DNA from: Rodentolepis nana
Lineage: Eukaryota; Platyhelminthes; Cestoda; Cyclophyllidea; Hymenolepididae
Reading direction: 5' to 3'
Length of the DNA: 64,000 nucleotides
Assembly (NCBI GenBank): GCA_900617975.1
Contig: UZAE01012017.1
Span: 19,518-83,517, forward strand
The notes under the pieces are model-generated. The model did no database searches. It was not told the DNA's origin and was given only the letters and a program-made list of their open reading frames with translations. Within the stretch, counting starts at the first letter, position 1; the number at the start of each line of letters is the position of its first letter. A program made the translations under genes and the position numbers. This document shows positions 26,820-35,733 of the stretch, piece by piece.

Positions 26820-29800
26820 ATAAAGGACTAATTTCTATTACAGAAAAAATAATGTACATAGAACATTGTCTGAAGATGGCTCTGGATTTTCCATAGAAGA
26901 GCATATTCACCAGACACTGTAAGCAATAACACTGGATATAAATGACAGAATATAATGCTTAGAAAGCATTTTCGATAAACAAGGGTAATTAAAAAAGTTA
27001 CTATTAGTTTATAAATAAATAGTTTCAATTTTTTATTCTGCAAAAATCTGAAGTAACTCCGAGAAATGGTTTAAAATTTGGATCGGACAGGAAAAATATG
27101 TCCCAAAAGAGAAATTTGTCAAATTTAAAACTACCTGAGGATATAAATGTGCAATTATTGTTCTATCAAACTTTATCCAATTTATAAAATTTGAAAACAT
27201 GCAACTAGTGTTCAAATCCATAAAATTTTTGCAGATTTATTCAATTAAGGTGGTAAATCCAGTTACCTTTCTCGCAATATTAAATTATCCGCTTTAGTAA
27301 TGGGTCGACATAGATGTCAAAATGCATCTACGTGCTTGCTAAAATGTCTTACTCCGAAAATCGATAAATCAAAGTTAAATGACTAAGAATAGGCACCAGA
27401 ACTCACCCGAAAATCTGTGCAAAAAAACAGAAATTGACTTCCTTTAAAACTCAGTAAATCAATAGAAAAGTACACATTCAGAGTGAACGATTACAATTCT
27501 GGGGGAGAGAGAGAGAGGAACTTACAAGGGCATATGTGGCAATGGTGCAAGATCCACCGTCATACATTCGCATCACGTATGTTTAACTACTGGGTGGAAA
27601 TGAATCGCTTGCATGTGTGTGCACTCAGATCTTCGGATAAACAAAAACTCAGGGTCGTCGTCGTCGTTCTTCACATAATGTTAATTTCATTTGTGCCTGT
27701 CAGCATAAGTACACATACATACACACCCCAACCCTGTCTTTGCGTATTCGCTCATTCACCTGATCGGTGATATTCGGTATCAGCGGGCGGTGGAGACAAT
27801 ATCCAATGGTTAAACGCAAATTGATTCGTCACCTTGTTGCTCTAAGTTCTATTGGTTTAGATTCTGGTCAGACAATCGGACTTTGCATGATTATTTGAAT
27901 GATAACAAGACCAAGTTGATGGTGTTCGCATTTAGTTCGATGCTAAGTAAAAAACCGGACGTTCATGAAAGAATCGGAGCCTTTAGAGTAAAAGCTGCTA
28001 TGTCTGCTAGTTCACATGTACGTTGGAGCGATGAAGCATTTTTGACAAAAAGCTTAACATTGGACACTGGCTTCGAATTACTCGTTTAATCGATTGTGTG
28101 AGCGCTCCCTTCACCGTTCCTCAATTGTCTCGAGTTTGTACTGTTACCCCAGTTTATGCACCTCATATAAACAACACATCACAAATGCAGCAACAAATAA
28201 TGGTTCTGACAAGACCCTCCTTCAGCATCCTCTCTGCTCTCGTTTGTCGTAATTTAATTTGATTGTTCTGCTGTGTTTTTGGCAACTCCTAAATATTTGC
28301 TATTATTCGCGTCCCATACGATTTATGTTTGTATGTGATTAAGTGTCCCCTTATCTTGTCAGATCCTGTTCAGAAATGTACTTTCTGATTTTCCAAGATC
28401 TATTGCTGTTAGTAGTACTACTATTTATATCACCGCGGAGTCTAGGATACATACCATGTATTACTTGGGTTGATTTCGATCGATCTGGCTTTATATAAAT
28501 CGTGGTAACTATGAATTTCAAACGGGAGCAGGGTTCCGTTCCTCTATTTAGACTTCCAAATGTTTCGATATGAATGTGTAATGGTAACATTGGTCTCTGG
28601 GGGGTGGATAAAAAGAATAAGAAGACTTTGTCTGATAGCCTCGTAATTCAACTAATATGTGAGTCTGTTAACCATTCTTTACTTGAAACTTAGTCGAGGG
28701 AAACAATTAATAGGAAGCTTACAAATTGTTGGGGAGGGGGGGGGGGAATAATATGTCAATTAATCAGTTACCAACAGAAATACTGCAGTTACTAAGGTTA
28801 ACATCTGCATAGAAAATCTAACATCCACAGATTTGAAGAAATAATAAGGCAAAATAGAATGTAGAAAAGTTAATTTAATTATTGAAATATGGGGACTTCA
28901 AAGGACGAGTTTAATGTCAGATAATATATAGAAAAAAACGGGATTCATACACCTGACTACTAGCTATGAGCTCAAATTCCCTTCTATACTTCCTTTAGAT
29001 GTTCGTTGGTCGCAATAAATACGTATTTTGCGCACAATAGATAGCCAATGTGACCCAGTTAATAATCGAAATGGAAAAAAACACACGGTTCTGTTGGATA
29101 GCCATAACCTAGACCGTCAATGGAGATGGTGAGCTTTATGTGAGAACGGTTAGTTCGGACAAGATATGACGTGTAGTTATTCCACTGTATGCTGTTAACA
29201 CGCTTCCCTCCAGCGATAACTCATTTTTGTATCAAAAATCCCAATGTCACATCAATTAATAAACTAGATTCTCATTCGTCGCCTTAGTCCCCATTCTCCT
29301 TTCATTCTTCCCGTCTTTTAGTTTTGCTTTCAATAATTGAGTGATCACGTATTCACGAACAGCAATAGTTCTAATGCGTCCAGTATTTGTTTTCTCCTTT
29401 TGGTCAGTCGTCAGTAGAAGAATATTATGAGATTGTTTGCTTTGGAATTGCACGTCAATACTTTCACTTATCGCCCCCTACCCCTCTGACTTGTTTTATC
29501 ATTTACACAATTACTTTACTATTTGACAAGCGCGAATTCAGCTTCATAACTAAGATGCAAAGAATGTCACAAAAGCATGAGTAATAATAATAATAATAAT
29601 CCAATCGCCCATATTCATGAAAGCAGTATTAATTTTGCCTCCCATTTAAAATATGACACAGTGTCTCACATTACACAAATCCCTTTATCTGTGAGTATAA
29701 GAAAGCGTCCCTCAAATTTGACACCTTCAAATGATTGCAGGTTGGTGATGTAGTTTTCATCTTTGCAAGTATAAAGCGATAAATTGGCGTAACATTTCAT

Positions 29801-32800
29801 TTTGCATCATAAAGAGGGAATTCCATTCAGTTTCAAATGCAAACCTTTAGTCAAGAAATGTTCCCATCATTTAACCGCCAAAAAGAACTCTTGTGAAATT
29901 CTACAGCTTCAAATATCTTAAAACTGGAAGATAATGAAAAAGAAGTAACACTAATAGCCATTTTCCCCATTTCGGCCCATAGAAAATTAGTCGCATTCGA
30001 GAAGAATTGGGAGGGGGAAAAAATTTAAAAATGTGAAATAATTAAAATAAAATTTAACCCCATAACATTCAGTAAGTACGCCACTGGTATATAATAGTTA
30101 GAAGATCGCGGCTTCTCTCTGCACCTGACCCGATCAGTACGCAATTTAAATCTACTAGGTGGCCAAATCACCTCAGTAAGCAACTAAAAGGTCAAGGAAA
30201 ATAAGATTGTCGGCGAAATTTTTTAACTCCATCTTGGACTTGTATGCACAAAGGGTAGTTTAGGAAGAAAAACACACTGTCCTGAATCATTCAGGATTGC
30301 TGGCTTTTTATAAGTGGAAGGTTACAAAATTAACATGTACACAGTTAACAGTTACGAAAATTGCTTCAGTTAACGTGTTCACAGCAGTATGGAACAGCTA
30401 ATTATGACTAATCTACTTAGACCTTCTCAATCATTGATTTCAAACTTTCACAAGAGTTCCCACCATTGACTCATTTCCCACAATGTTACAAATACCGCAG
30501 TAGGTTTAATTTGATAATTTGTCAAAACAAATAAGCACCCGGGTTGCGAAAATTAAATCTCAAACACAATTTACTATTCGATCGGATTATAATTGAATTT
30601 TTTAAGTAATTTAAATAATGTGAAAGAATTCAGTCATGAAAAACCGTGGAAATAAAAATATTTCAAAGAATCATGACCTAATACCAAGCTCTGATCCAAA
30701 GGTACTTAAGAGTTTATATTCACATTGCTCAAGTAGACTTAGCTGAGGGATAATTACTTGTTCTTTAAATAATCAAGCAGAATTGGTTGATCGCACCAGA
30801 TAAAACAAAAGTATTTAAAGTAATAAGCATTCAGGGTTCGTTCGCGTCCAAATTACGCGTTTTCATTAAATTGTTGCAAGCGAGGCCATTCTTATTGCGT
30901 GAAACAGAAACCGCCCTAATTTCTTATGGGAAATGTCAATGCCAAAAACGGGTGGATATATGATGCATGATGAATCACCAATGGAAGAGGAGGAAAATAA
31001 TGAAATTTAGTTATTACTTCTTCATCATACTTTAGAAGGCAGTTAGATCTGTTCAATAAGACTATTTAACAAATAAAGCAGGTAGCGCATTTATAGGTAA
31101 AGTAGCGTAAAGATGTATAAATACGTAAATTTAAAGAAAGATGGAAACAGATAACTGGCGAATTTTAAGATCTCCAGGTGGTCTTCCATAAACAGAGTTG
31201 TGAAAATTGAAATGGCAATTTATATATATGGCCAATAAACACTGGAATTGCAGTGAATTTACAGCAAATATTGCATGTATTGCTATCGTAATAGTCGAAG
31301 AAGTAACGCGCATGAATCACAATAAGGAACAAGACGAGCTAACTAAGTTACTCGAATGCAATTAAGGCCCAAATAAGTGGGATTGATTTCGTAATAATCA
31401 AATAAAAAAATCGACTGAAATGAAGCACTGACTCTTTAAATAACGGTTGGGTAAGAGTTGACTCTAATTATAGCTTGGTGTTAGTAAATAGGTCCTATTT
31501 GGTAATGAGACCTTTATATTAAAAATCATAGAAGCTTTCAACAAATTTAACTAATGATCCAAATAAATTTTCACGGTATTGGGTGGATATAAATGAAGTG
31601 GCATGACCAACAATTCACTTAAATTAACAGTTCACCAGGCTATAAATATATCAAGGGCATTGACACACCCTGCAACTCGAAAATCAAACCAAGAGAAGGG
31701 GAATTCGAAATATATGGACATCACAAAGTGAATAATGCCCCTTACGAGAAAGTAGGCAATTCAAGATCTCCAAGCGTTCCGACTTTACGCTCCTTCCTAA
31801 CTCCACGTTCCATAGACCAAGTAGGAATATTTTATCATCTTTAGAAACTAACACCAGTAATTTGGCGCATATAATCTGCCTAGGGGCAGAAATGATTCAG
31901 CAAACCTATGCAAGGAAATAAATTTTTGCTCAAAGACCTGCCATATGAATGTGAGAAACATCCCACTAATGTGAATGCTTTGGTGGGAAACCTCAGTGCT
32001 TTGCATACGAGCAGTGAGAATGAGAAATTGGGTAATAAAAAGGAGGATATTAAGTTCTATAGCATATAGGAAAGTTGAAGAGTAGCTATGCAAAAAAAGC
32101 AGCTTCCTACTAACAAACTTGGAAAATATTATTAAGAAATCTGCTTTTCTGTGTATGAATTAAGGAATTAGGATGTCTGGTTGGATCATAATTAAGTGAT
32201 TAATTTAAATTCACGTATACTCCTGGACAAATTTTTAACTATGAGAGAAATATAATCAAGGCCGATAAAACCAACTACCAGTAACCTTTGTAAGCAGAGA
32301 AGAAAGCGGGTTATTTTTCAGAAAATTGGCTGATAGTATTTTCAATTGCTCTGAGTTGGTGGTTGAGGAGAAACAAAAAGGAAAAAAAGTAAGTCAATTT
32401 CAAGTATAGGAAATAAAGTAAAATGTGAAAACAAATCGCACGTAGGTACAATATCGACCGTTTCCTTTATATCCTCTTGAGATAGGAATGCAGTAATATC
32501 TCCGTCAATATCTTGGCATGCCTCCGATATCAGAGTCCTGATGAAGCATCATCGGTCGACTGATGTTTTGTTATGAGATTAGTCCAGATATGAATGAGCA
32601 ATATGATCTGTACAACAAGTAGGGGTAAAAGAGGTATTCCAATAAGTGGAGAGAACCCGGAGGCTATGTGTCCGACAACGATAGCCCAATAGACAACAAT
32701 CTGGAGAGCCAAAAATTGGTAGATCCTGGGAGGGAGATGAAAGACTATTGCCATGGTTACGTAGTCAACCAGACCGGCGCCGCACAGACACCAAAACTTA

Positions 32801-35653
32801 CAAGAGAGAATGAGCGAGAGCGAAAAAGGAGATACACGCGCGCACACACGTGCAGCAAGAAAGGAGGCAAGTGCGCCATTCACGTGGACCACCAAGTGCG
32901 CACGTACCAGCCTAAATTATAATGCTCATTGGATAGTACGTGGACATTAAACCAATAGGATTACACATGCCTAAACAAGCCACTCTGCTATTGACCAATC
33001 GATCATAAAGCACGTGGGATAATCATGATTCAAACATGCTCATTGGGGAGACACAACATCTAATTCATTTAAATACCCTCACAATTACTGCATCCAAACG
33101 AAAATAAACCCTTACCAAGTTGTCTTCTGGTCCACGTGCTCCTGGATCGAAAATAACAGGTAACATGTTTAATGATCACCGAAACTAATTTAAAGTAAGA
33201 GCAGTCATTGAAAATTTATTTTGAACAATTAAGAGTTCGTTACTATTTAATTAAGACACTATAGGGACCCAACCAGATGGATTTAGGATGTAAAATTTTA
33301 GAATCCCAAAAAATTTATTTCTCCATTTAACAATCGACTAAACCAATCAATAATCGCAATAACGATAAAAATTTAGTGATGAATATATATATTTTAGAGA
33401 TGAGGCATAGGCAATTCAAGGATGATTAAGATGAGAAGTTAAAGGTTTTCAAAGTCTATGTGGAGGGGGGGGGGGGGGGGGGTTCAAAATAGTGACAAAT
33501 GATTATGTGGGCTATAGGTATTTTTTAGGTTCCAATTCGTCACAAAATACTTTCTGTTATTGTTACGCTACGCTAGCCTATTTGGATCAATTTACCTTAG
33601 AACACTTATTATGAGTAAATTGTAGTACCCATTCCCTTTCACCCTCAAATAGTCCCCATTTTCTCTCATTGAACTTGTGACACTTCTGCTAAATTAGGTA
33701 GCCTGACTTGAATATGGAAACGGGAAAAGTAAAGACTTGAATTATAACAAGTTACGAACAGAACAACGCTGTATTATTATACAAGATCAGAGGAAACACC
33801 TATTTAACGGTACGAAAATCTTAATTCTACCAAAAAGTGAACTTTTAAAGACTACAATTTCATAATGAATTGAGATAAAAGTAATAATAGGAAAAAATTC
33901 TGAAATGATTAAATATTAGTATTCGATTGGGCTTGCGATTTAAGAAAATCCCCAAATTTCAACAGCCAGTTTTGAGTGCCAAACGCTTGATGTATGTCTA
34001 CTTAAGCAGAGGCAATAAAATAAGCACTTAGGAAAGTGCTCGAGGTAAATAAACAGAAAAAATTGGTAGATAACCCCTACTGACTATTTGTTAGTAATAA
34101 CTAGAGATTCTAGTCAATAAATTCAGAAACTTTTGTATAAAAGTAGCATTTAACTAATAACATTTAGTCAAAAGTTCTTTCACATACAATTTTCAGGGAG
34201 AATTTGAAAAGAATGGAAACGATGATGTATTATAAAATACATGCCACGTATATTTGACCAAATAAGTAATGGTCATTCCGTATCATACGTATTCTGTAAC
34301 AGCTAATATAGTCTGAAGAAAAATGGCTTATCACGAACATAAATGAAATCCAGATAACATCGGGTTAAATGGATTTACTAATATCCGATACTCTTGAAAG
34401 TGGACATGGGTAATAATTTAATCAACCAATTCCTAGAAGGATACAAAAATGTAAACCAACATCAACTATGATGGTTTTTCGCCTAAAACACTGAATAAAG
34501 CCTTTACACACATGATAATTTTAATAGAAGGAACTAAATTTATCGAATATGCTGCTTTATAAGGCATAACTAAATGCTTTTCGAACCAATATTTTGCTAA
34601 AAGTTCAATAAATTGCAACGCACAAACTCCTCCGAGTTATCAAACTAAATACGGTAGAAGAAAGAATAGCTGACTTTCCGAGCAAATAACAACGCCAATA
34701 GACTTAAGAACCAAGAAAAACAATAAAATACCTCTTAAATCGGGCGAAAAGATTAACCAATAAGTGCCTAAATTGTTATTTAGCATAAAAACGATTTTAG
34801 AAAGGTCTTCTAAAGATCCCTAAAGGATAAACTCCATAACCCATTCTCTAAGGAAATCATAGAATTCTTATAAAAGGATACACATAAACACCCAAAATGA
34901 ACCAACTGGGAAATCAAATATTGCAGATCAATGTGGCTATTAGACAGATGAAAGCACCCACCAAATTTCAAGCCACTAGCTCGAGGTTGAGCAAGGTGGA
35001 AATGCTTTTAAATATCAAAAATCTTATAACTATTTGTCTATATTTCAGCTTTCTTACATTTATAGGCTGCATATCATTTCATTTCTTCTTGATTTGCATA
35101 ATAAATCCTAATAAAACCTATTTAGTAAACAGGTCTTCATTTATTTTCATCCATCTGCAAATAAGTTTTATGCACGATTCAGGAATCCTCCCCTATTCAA
35201 ATTTTATTTCCCACCTTGCTACATTGAAGTTTAGAAATCCGTAGGAGAATTCTGGTTTTGCTATTACTCTTTATTCCACCTGATGGTTTTCAACTATCAA
35301 ATTCTGATACAAGAATGAAAGTAACTTACAATATATTTCACGAAGGAGGGAAGGGTAGAAGTACGAGGGGACTGAGATTGACGGTGAGCATTTGGGAAAT
35401 GCGGAGGAGTGAGAGGACGAGGTGAGGAGCATGGAGAGTTCAAAGAAGAAGGGACAGTTGGTAGGGCTTCCGGAGTGTGTGAAGACTGTGGACCCGGTAC
35501 CATAATAAGGCGCAATGCGCGTCTTGCCTCTAACCGATCACTAACTTTAAGCAATGCAAGACTCTGATTTAGACCTGCCTGGGTAACCTCGTCTGTCAAC
35601 CATCGGATGAAAAGTTCATCCATTTTCATTTTCAAAATTGGAGCAAAAGCCAT
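4827..35653 (-). CDS. PPP2R3: PP2A regulatory subunit B'' (PPP2R3A/B-like), ten coding exons
   Basis: B'' subunits are calcium-binding regulatory subunits that direct the PP2A core enzyme to substrates such as Cdc6. I reconstruct ten exons: 35653-35330, 19391(or 19573)-18549, 17111-16455, 15860-15754, 14641-14539, 10800-10482, 9678-9630, 9435-9349, 7391-7097 and 5114-4827. The first encodes a start followed by APILKMKMDELFIRWLTDEV, like the N-terminus of vertebrate PPP2R3B. The core runs from VPQFYIPMGRS through ACGCPLYWK, DVVDTHPSL and [17 protein letters not shown] to RIFSGAVTR, DFVWFLLAEEDKR and SIEYWFRCMDLDGDGVLS. Two EF-hands are visible: DTNHDLIISKAD, with Asp rather than Glu at position 12, and the canonical DLDGDGVLSLYE. 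Phases agree at all joins except exon 1 to exon 2. With the 19391 acceptor the product is about 1023 residues. The first ~600 residues are Pro/Ser/Thr-rich and little conserved. Whether the 35.3 kb exon belongs to this transcript is inferred from family resemblance and strand. Confidence 0.88.
5115..7096 (-). other. PPP2R3 intron 9
   Basis: A 2 kb intron without a supported exon. It contains a (TG)n tract at 5875-5909. Confidence 0.6.
5875..5909. repeat. (TG)n microsatellite
   Basis: About 35 bp of alternating TG with one TA interruption, inside a PPP2R3 intron. Confidence 0.9.
7097..7391 (-). CDS. PPP2R3: PPP2R3 homologue, exon 9 (second EF-hand)
   Basis: It encodes SIEYWFRCMDLDGDGVLSLY then ELEYFYSEQSARMEEMGIEP, with the canonical EF-hand loop D-L-D-G-D-G-V-L-S-L-Y-E. 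Conserved CDIFDTFFNL-like (CPVFFDTFFNLPKYLQHEQR) and DPFSNLR segments follow. This is the most strongly conserved part of the protein. Confidence 0.95.
7392..9348 (-). other. PPP2R3 intron 8
   Basis: It contains a C-run at about 7507-7519 and a G-run near 8669-8678. The overlapping opposite-strand frames at 8471-8805 are not supported by composition or homology. Confidence 0.55.
9349..9435 (-). CDS. PPP2R3: PPP2R3 homologue, exon 8
   Basis: This 87-nt exon encodes QTSFKEGTMTYSDFVWFLLA and EEDKRHPR, equivalent to 'G.M.Y.DFVWFLISEEDKR.P' of animal B'' subunits. The flanking sites are TTTTAG and AAG/GTGAGC. Confidence 0.9.
9630..9678 (-). CDS. PPP2R3: PPP2R3 homologue, exon 7 (49-nt mini-exon)
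   Basis: A 49-nt exon encodes ISERMIDRIFSGAVT, matching the R.IERIFSGAVTRG segment of the family. The acceptor is TTTCAG and the donor CCCG/GTAAGC. It is too short to be found as an open frame and is supported by phase at both ends. Confidence 0.88.
9679..10481 (-). other. PPP2R3 intron 6, with long poly(C) tract
   Basis: An 0.8 kb intron. Its main feature is a C tract of about 35-40 bp at 10016-10053, containing an N at 10023. Confidence 0.65.
10016..10053. repeat. Poly(C) homopolymer tract with ambiguous base
   Basis: An almost pure C run broken by an N and a few T residues. The N suggests the consensus could not be resolved here, so the tract length is unreliable. Confidence 0.9.
10482..10800 (-). 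CDS. PPP2R3: PPP2R3 homologue, exon 6 (first EF-hand)
   Basis: It starts DVVDTHPSLNFLQAAPEFHA and contains the [20 protein letters not shown] segment that leads into the first EF-hand loop, DTNHDLIISKAD. Position 12 of the loop is Asp instead of the usual Glu, as in vertebrate B'' proteins. It ends in phase 1 at GTATGA. Confidence 0.92.
10801..14538 (-). other. PPP2R3 intron 5
   Basis: A 3.7 kb intron holding repeat family B copy 2 (13667-13900). Otherwise it is plain AT-rich DNA. Frames at 11519-11872 and 12849-13055 have no recognisable domain. Confidence 0.55.
13667..13900 (-). repeat. Repeat family B, copy 2 (opposite end preserved)
   Basis: It starts with the shared end AAATGGCAGGCTTTATGATA then TTTATCATTAGCCCTTAAAA. 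It continues with the body of copy 1 in reverse orientation (CAGCCCTAAAGACAAGGACG, GGGAAGCAAGAAGACAGCTA, GCAGTT-like pairs inverted). A C-run of about 17 bp interrupts it at 13843-13859. Confidence 0.6.
14539..14641 (-). CDS. PPP2R3: PPP2R3 homologue, exon 5
   Basis: This 103-nt exon encodes VLENCNDPASQFVYLL and SQHLVPDDFWPIIQ, matching the '..DDA.KF..LL......L...DF.P.LQ' helix pair of B'' proteins. Its acceptor completes the Arg codon begun in exon 4; the donor is GTAAGT. Confidence 0.88.
14701..14738. repeat. Poly(C) homopolymer tract
   Basis: A near-pure C run with an N at 14715, beginning about 60 bp upstream (minus-strand sense) of exon 5's acceptor, close to its polypyrimidine region when read as G on the minus strand. 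Confidence 0.9.
14974..14997. repeat. Poly(C) homopolymer tract
   Basis: A C run with an N at 14988. It is the third such N-containing tract in 5 kb. Confidence 0.9.
15754..15860 (-). CDS. PPP2R3: PPP2R3 homologue, exon 4 (ACGCPLYW motif)
   Basis: Thirty-five codons plus 2 nt encode ACGCPLYWKRALFQAAGG and VPVSSILAFWRR. The ACGCPLYWK.PLF signature is nearly invariant in B'' subunits. The true frame differs from the longest open frames over this interval and is fixed by the homology and by the GTATGT donor. Confidence 0.88.
15861..16454 (-). other. PPP2R3 intron 3
   Basis: A 0.6 kb intron between phase-0 sites. I see nothing in it besides AT-rich DNA. Confidence 0.6.
16455..17111 (-). CDS. 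PPP2R3: PPP2R3 homologue, exon 3
   Basis: It has 219 codons, in phase 0 at both ends (acceptor TCCTCCTAG, donor AAG/GTATGG). The first part is Ser/Pro/Lys-rich linker. The conserved region begins at VPQFYIPMGRSTLSANELTA, equivalent to the PRFYFP.G.P motif that opens the B'' core. It ends at SFSQFDLVTK, which continues directly into the ACGCPLYW motif of the next exon. Confidence 0.85.
17112..18548 (-). other. PPP2R3 intron 2
   Basis: A 1.4 kb intron with phase-0 ends. No exon, repeat or RNA gene is evident. Confidence 0.6.
18549..19573 (-). CDS. PPP2R3: PPP2R3 homologue, exon 2 (start uncertain)
   Basis: The frame is open from an in-frame TAA at 19577-19575 down to a GTGAGT donor after DEKQ. 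There is no ATG at its head; the first ATG is at 19286 (MSVCHGVQSFVMAS). Two acceptors are possible. TAAG before 19573 needs a preceding phase-1 exon that I cannot find. CCCCCTTGAAG before 19391 has a long pyrimidine tract and is in phase 0, matching the exon 1 donor. The product is Ser/Thr/Pro-rich, with a Cys-containing block (CSVDLSWQTTVHACQRCP) that I do not recognise. Confidence 0.68.
19838..20180. promoter_or_regulatory. CG-dinucleotide-rich patch, possible internal promoter
   Basis: This stretch is richer in G+C and CpG than its surroundings, with repeated ACGC, GTACG and GCGC motifs (ACGCGCTGCGTATGTACG; CACATATGTACGCACGC). It lies 0.3-0.6 kb upstream, in minus-strand sense, of PPP2R3 exon 2. 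Vertebrate PPP2R3A makes long and short forms from alternative promoters, so a short-form promoter is conceivable. That is inference only. Confidence 0.3.
20941..21238 (+). repeat. Repeat family A, copy 1
   Basis: About 300 bp beginning GGTAGGCGTTTTGATAGTTA. It contains TCATTAGCCCTTCAGC, AGAGACAGACAAATAGG, GGGTCATGGTAGTTTGAAGT and CGTATGAGTACACGTTGCCC, and ends GGGTGCACCACGTGGCGGTA then AGTCTATCGCACACCC. Clearly related sequences occur at 39190 (inverted), 54261, 56997 and 57308. No protein frame is conserved, so it is a short non-coding dispersed element. Confidence 0.8.
21690..22030 (+). repeat. Repeat family C, copy 1
   Basis: It shares CATCCAGACTGATAAACCAG, CAATAAGCATTTGACAG and GTTTAGTTGGTG with 24230-24290. 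It also shares GAGTTAGGGCATT, CTCTCAAAATTGAGCCACCC, TTTTTTCCCAATGCTCT and CAGAATTCAGTCA with 25988-26130. This copy is the longest and spans both shared parts. Confidence 0.6.
24225..24320 (+). repeat. Repeat family C, copy 2 (5' portion)
   Basis: GAGCATCCAAACTAATAAAC, CAGTCAATAAGCACTTGGCA and TTCAGTTGGTGTAACAATAT correspond to the first half of copy 1, in the same orientation. Confidence 0.55.
25985..26135 (+). repeat. Repeat family C, copy 3 (3' portion)
   Basis: GAGTTAGGGCATTCCCACTC, TCTCAAAATTGAACCACCCT, TTTTTTTCCCAATGCTCTCA and GACAGAATTCAGTCACTATA correspond to the second half of copy 1, in the same orientation. Confidence 0.6.
26785..26818. repeat. (TA)n microsatellite
   Basis: About 34 bp of pure TA alternation. 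Confidence 0.95.
32530..32754 (-). CDS. Possible small multi-pass membrane protein or terminal exon, unrecognised
   Basis: From an ATG in a good start context (GTAACCATGG), the minus strand encodes 74 residues: MAIVFHLPPRIYQFLALQIV, then VYWAIVVGHIASG, then PLLPLLVVQIILLIHIWTNL and a polar tail ending SSGL. Two convincing transmembrane helices are present. The frame stays open upstream to at least 32895 and includes another hydrophobic stretch (LCGAGLVDYVTMAIVFHL). A pyrimidine-rich CTCATTCTCTCTTGTAAG occurs just upstream, so this may instead be the last exon of a spliced gene. Hydrophobic, ordered composition sets it apart from random frames here. An opposite-strand frame (32668-32922) overlaps and is strongly basic. 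I do not recognise a family. Confidence 0.4.
   Translation of the reverse strand: MAIVFHLPPRIYQFLALQIVVYWAIVVGHIASGFSPLIGIPLLPLLVVQIILLIHIWTNLITKHQSTDDASSGL
33464..33482. repeat. Poly(G) homopolymer tract
   Basis: About 19 consecutive G residues in AT-rich intronic DNA. Confidence 0.9.
35330..35653 (-). CDS. PPP2R3: PPP2R3 homologue, first coding exon
   Basis: The exon has 108 codons from ATG (MAFAPILKMKMDELFIRWLT) to a GTAAGT donor in phase 0. The ILKMKMDELF..WLT..TQ stretch matches the amino end of PPP2R3B-type subunits. It is followed by a Pro/Ser-rich linker (PSSLNSPCSSPRPLTPPHFP). A strong acceptor (GATTTTATTTCAG) lies 14 nt upstream of the ATG, so the mRNA 5' end arises by a leader intron or trans-splicing. 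Confidence 0.72.
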
Positions 35654-35667
35654 TCCGAAAATTAAAT

Positions 35668-35680
35668 CTGAAATAAAATC
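35668..35680 (-). promoter_or_regulatory. Acceptor site directly upstream of the PPP2R3 start codon
   Basis: The minus strand reads GATTTTATTTCAG, then 14 nt, then ATG. It is a good 3' splice site for a 5' leader intron or a spliced-leader addition site. Confidence 0.5.
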
Positions 35681-35692
35681 CAAACACAAATG

Positions 35693-35733
35693 TTTATTTT
35701 AAATGGCGGGTGTTTTGACAGTTATAATCAAAT
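35693..35733 (+). repeat. Fragment of the shared repeat A/B end
   Basis: TTATTTTAAATGGCGGGTGT then TTTGACAGTTATAATCA resembles the heads of families A and B without any body sequence. Confidence 0.45.

Larger units (their letters stand above)
19574..35329 (-). other. PPP2R3 intron 1 (about 16 kb) with nested repeats
   Basis: A very long intron if the 35.3 kb exon is joined to 19.4-19.6 kb. It contains a CG-rich patch (19838-20180), repeat A copy 1, three family C repeats, (TA)n, a G-run at 33464-33482 and a possible membrane-protein exon at 32530. Long stretches (22.1-24.1, 29.6-32.4 and 33.5-35.3 kb) show nothing beyond AT-rich DNA with random short frames. Confidence 0.5.

Noticed and set aside
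27790..28089. Open frame of about 90 codons ending GFELLV
   Set aside because: It has no ATG near its head, no recognised domain and no clear acceptor. It could be an exon, but I see too little to support it.
32668..32922. Basic 84-codon plus-strand frame
   Set aside because: It overlaps the better-looking hydrophobic minus-strand frame, and its Arg/Glu-rich run comes from a simple purine repeat.
34897..35244. 115-codon plus-strand frame with hydrophobic segment
   Set aside because: AT-rich DNA yields Phe/Ile/Leu-rich translations by chance. There is no start context or similarity.
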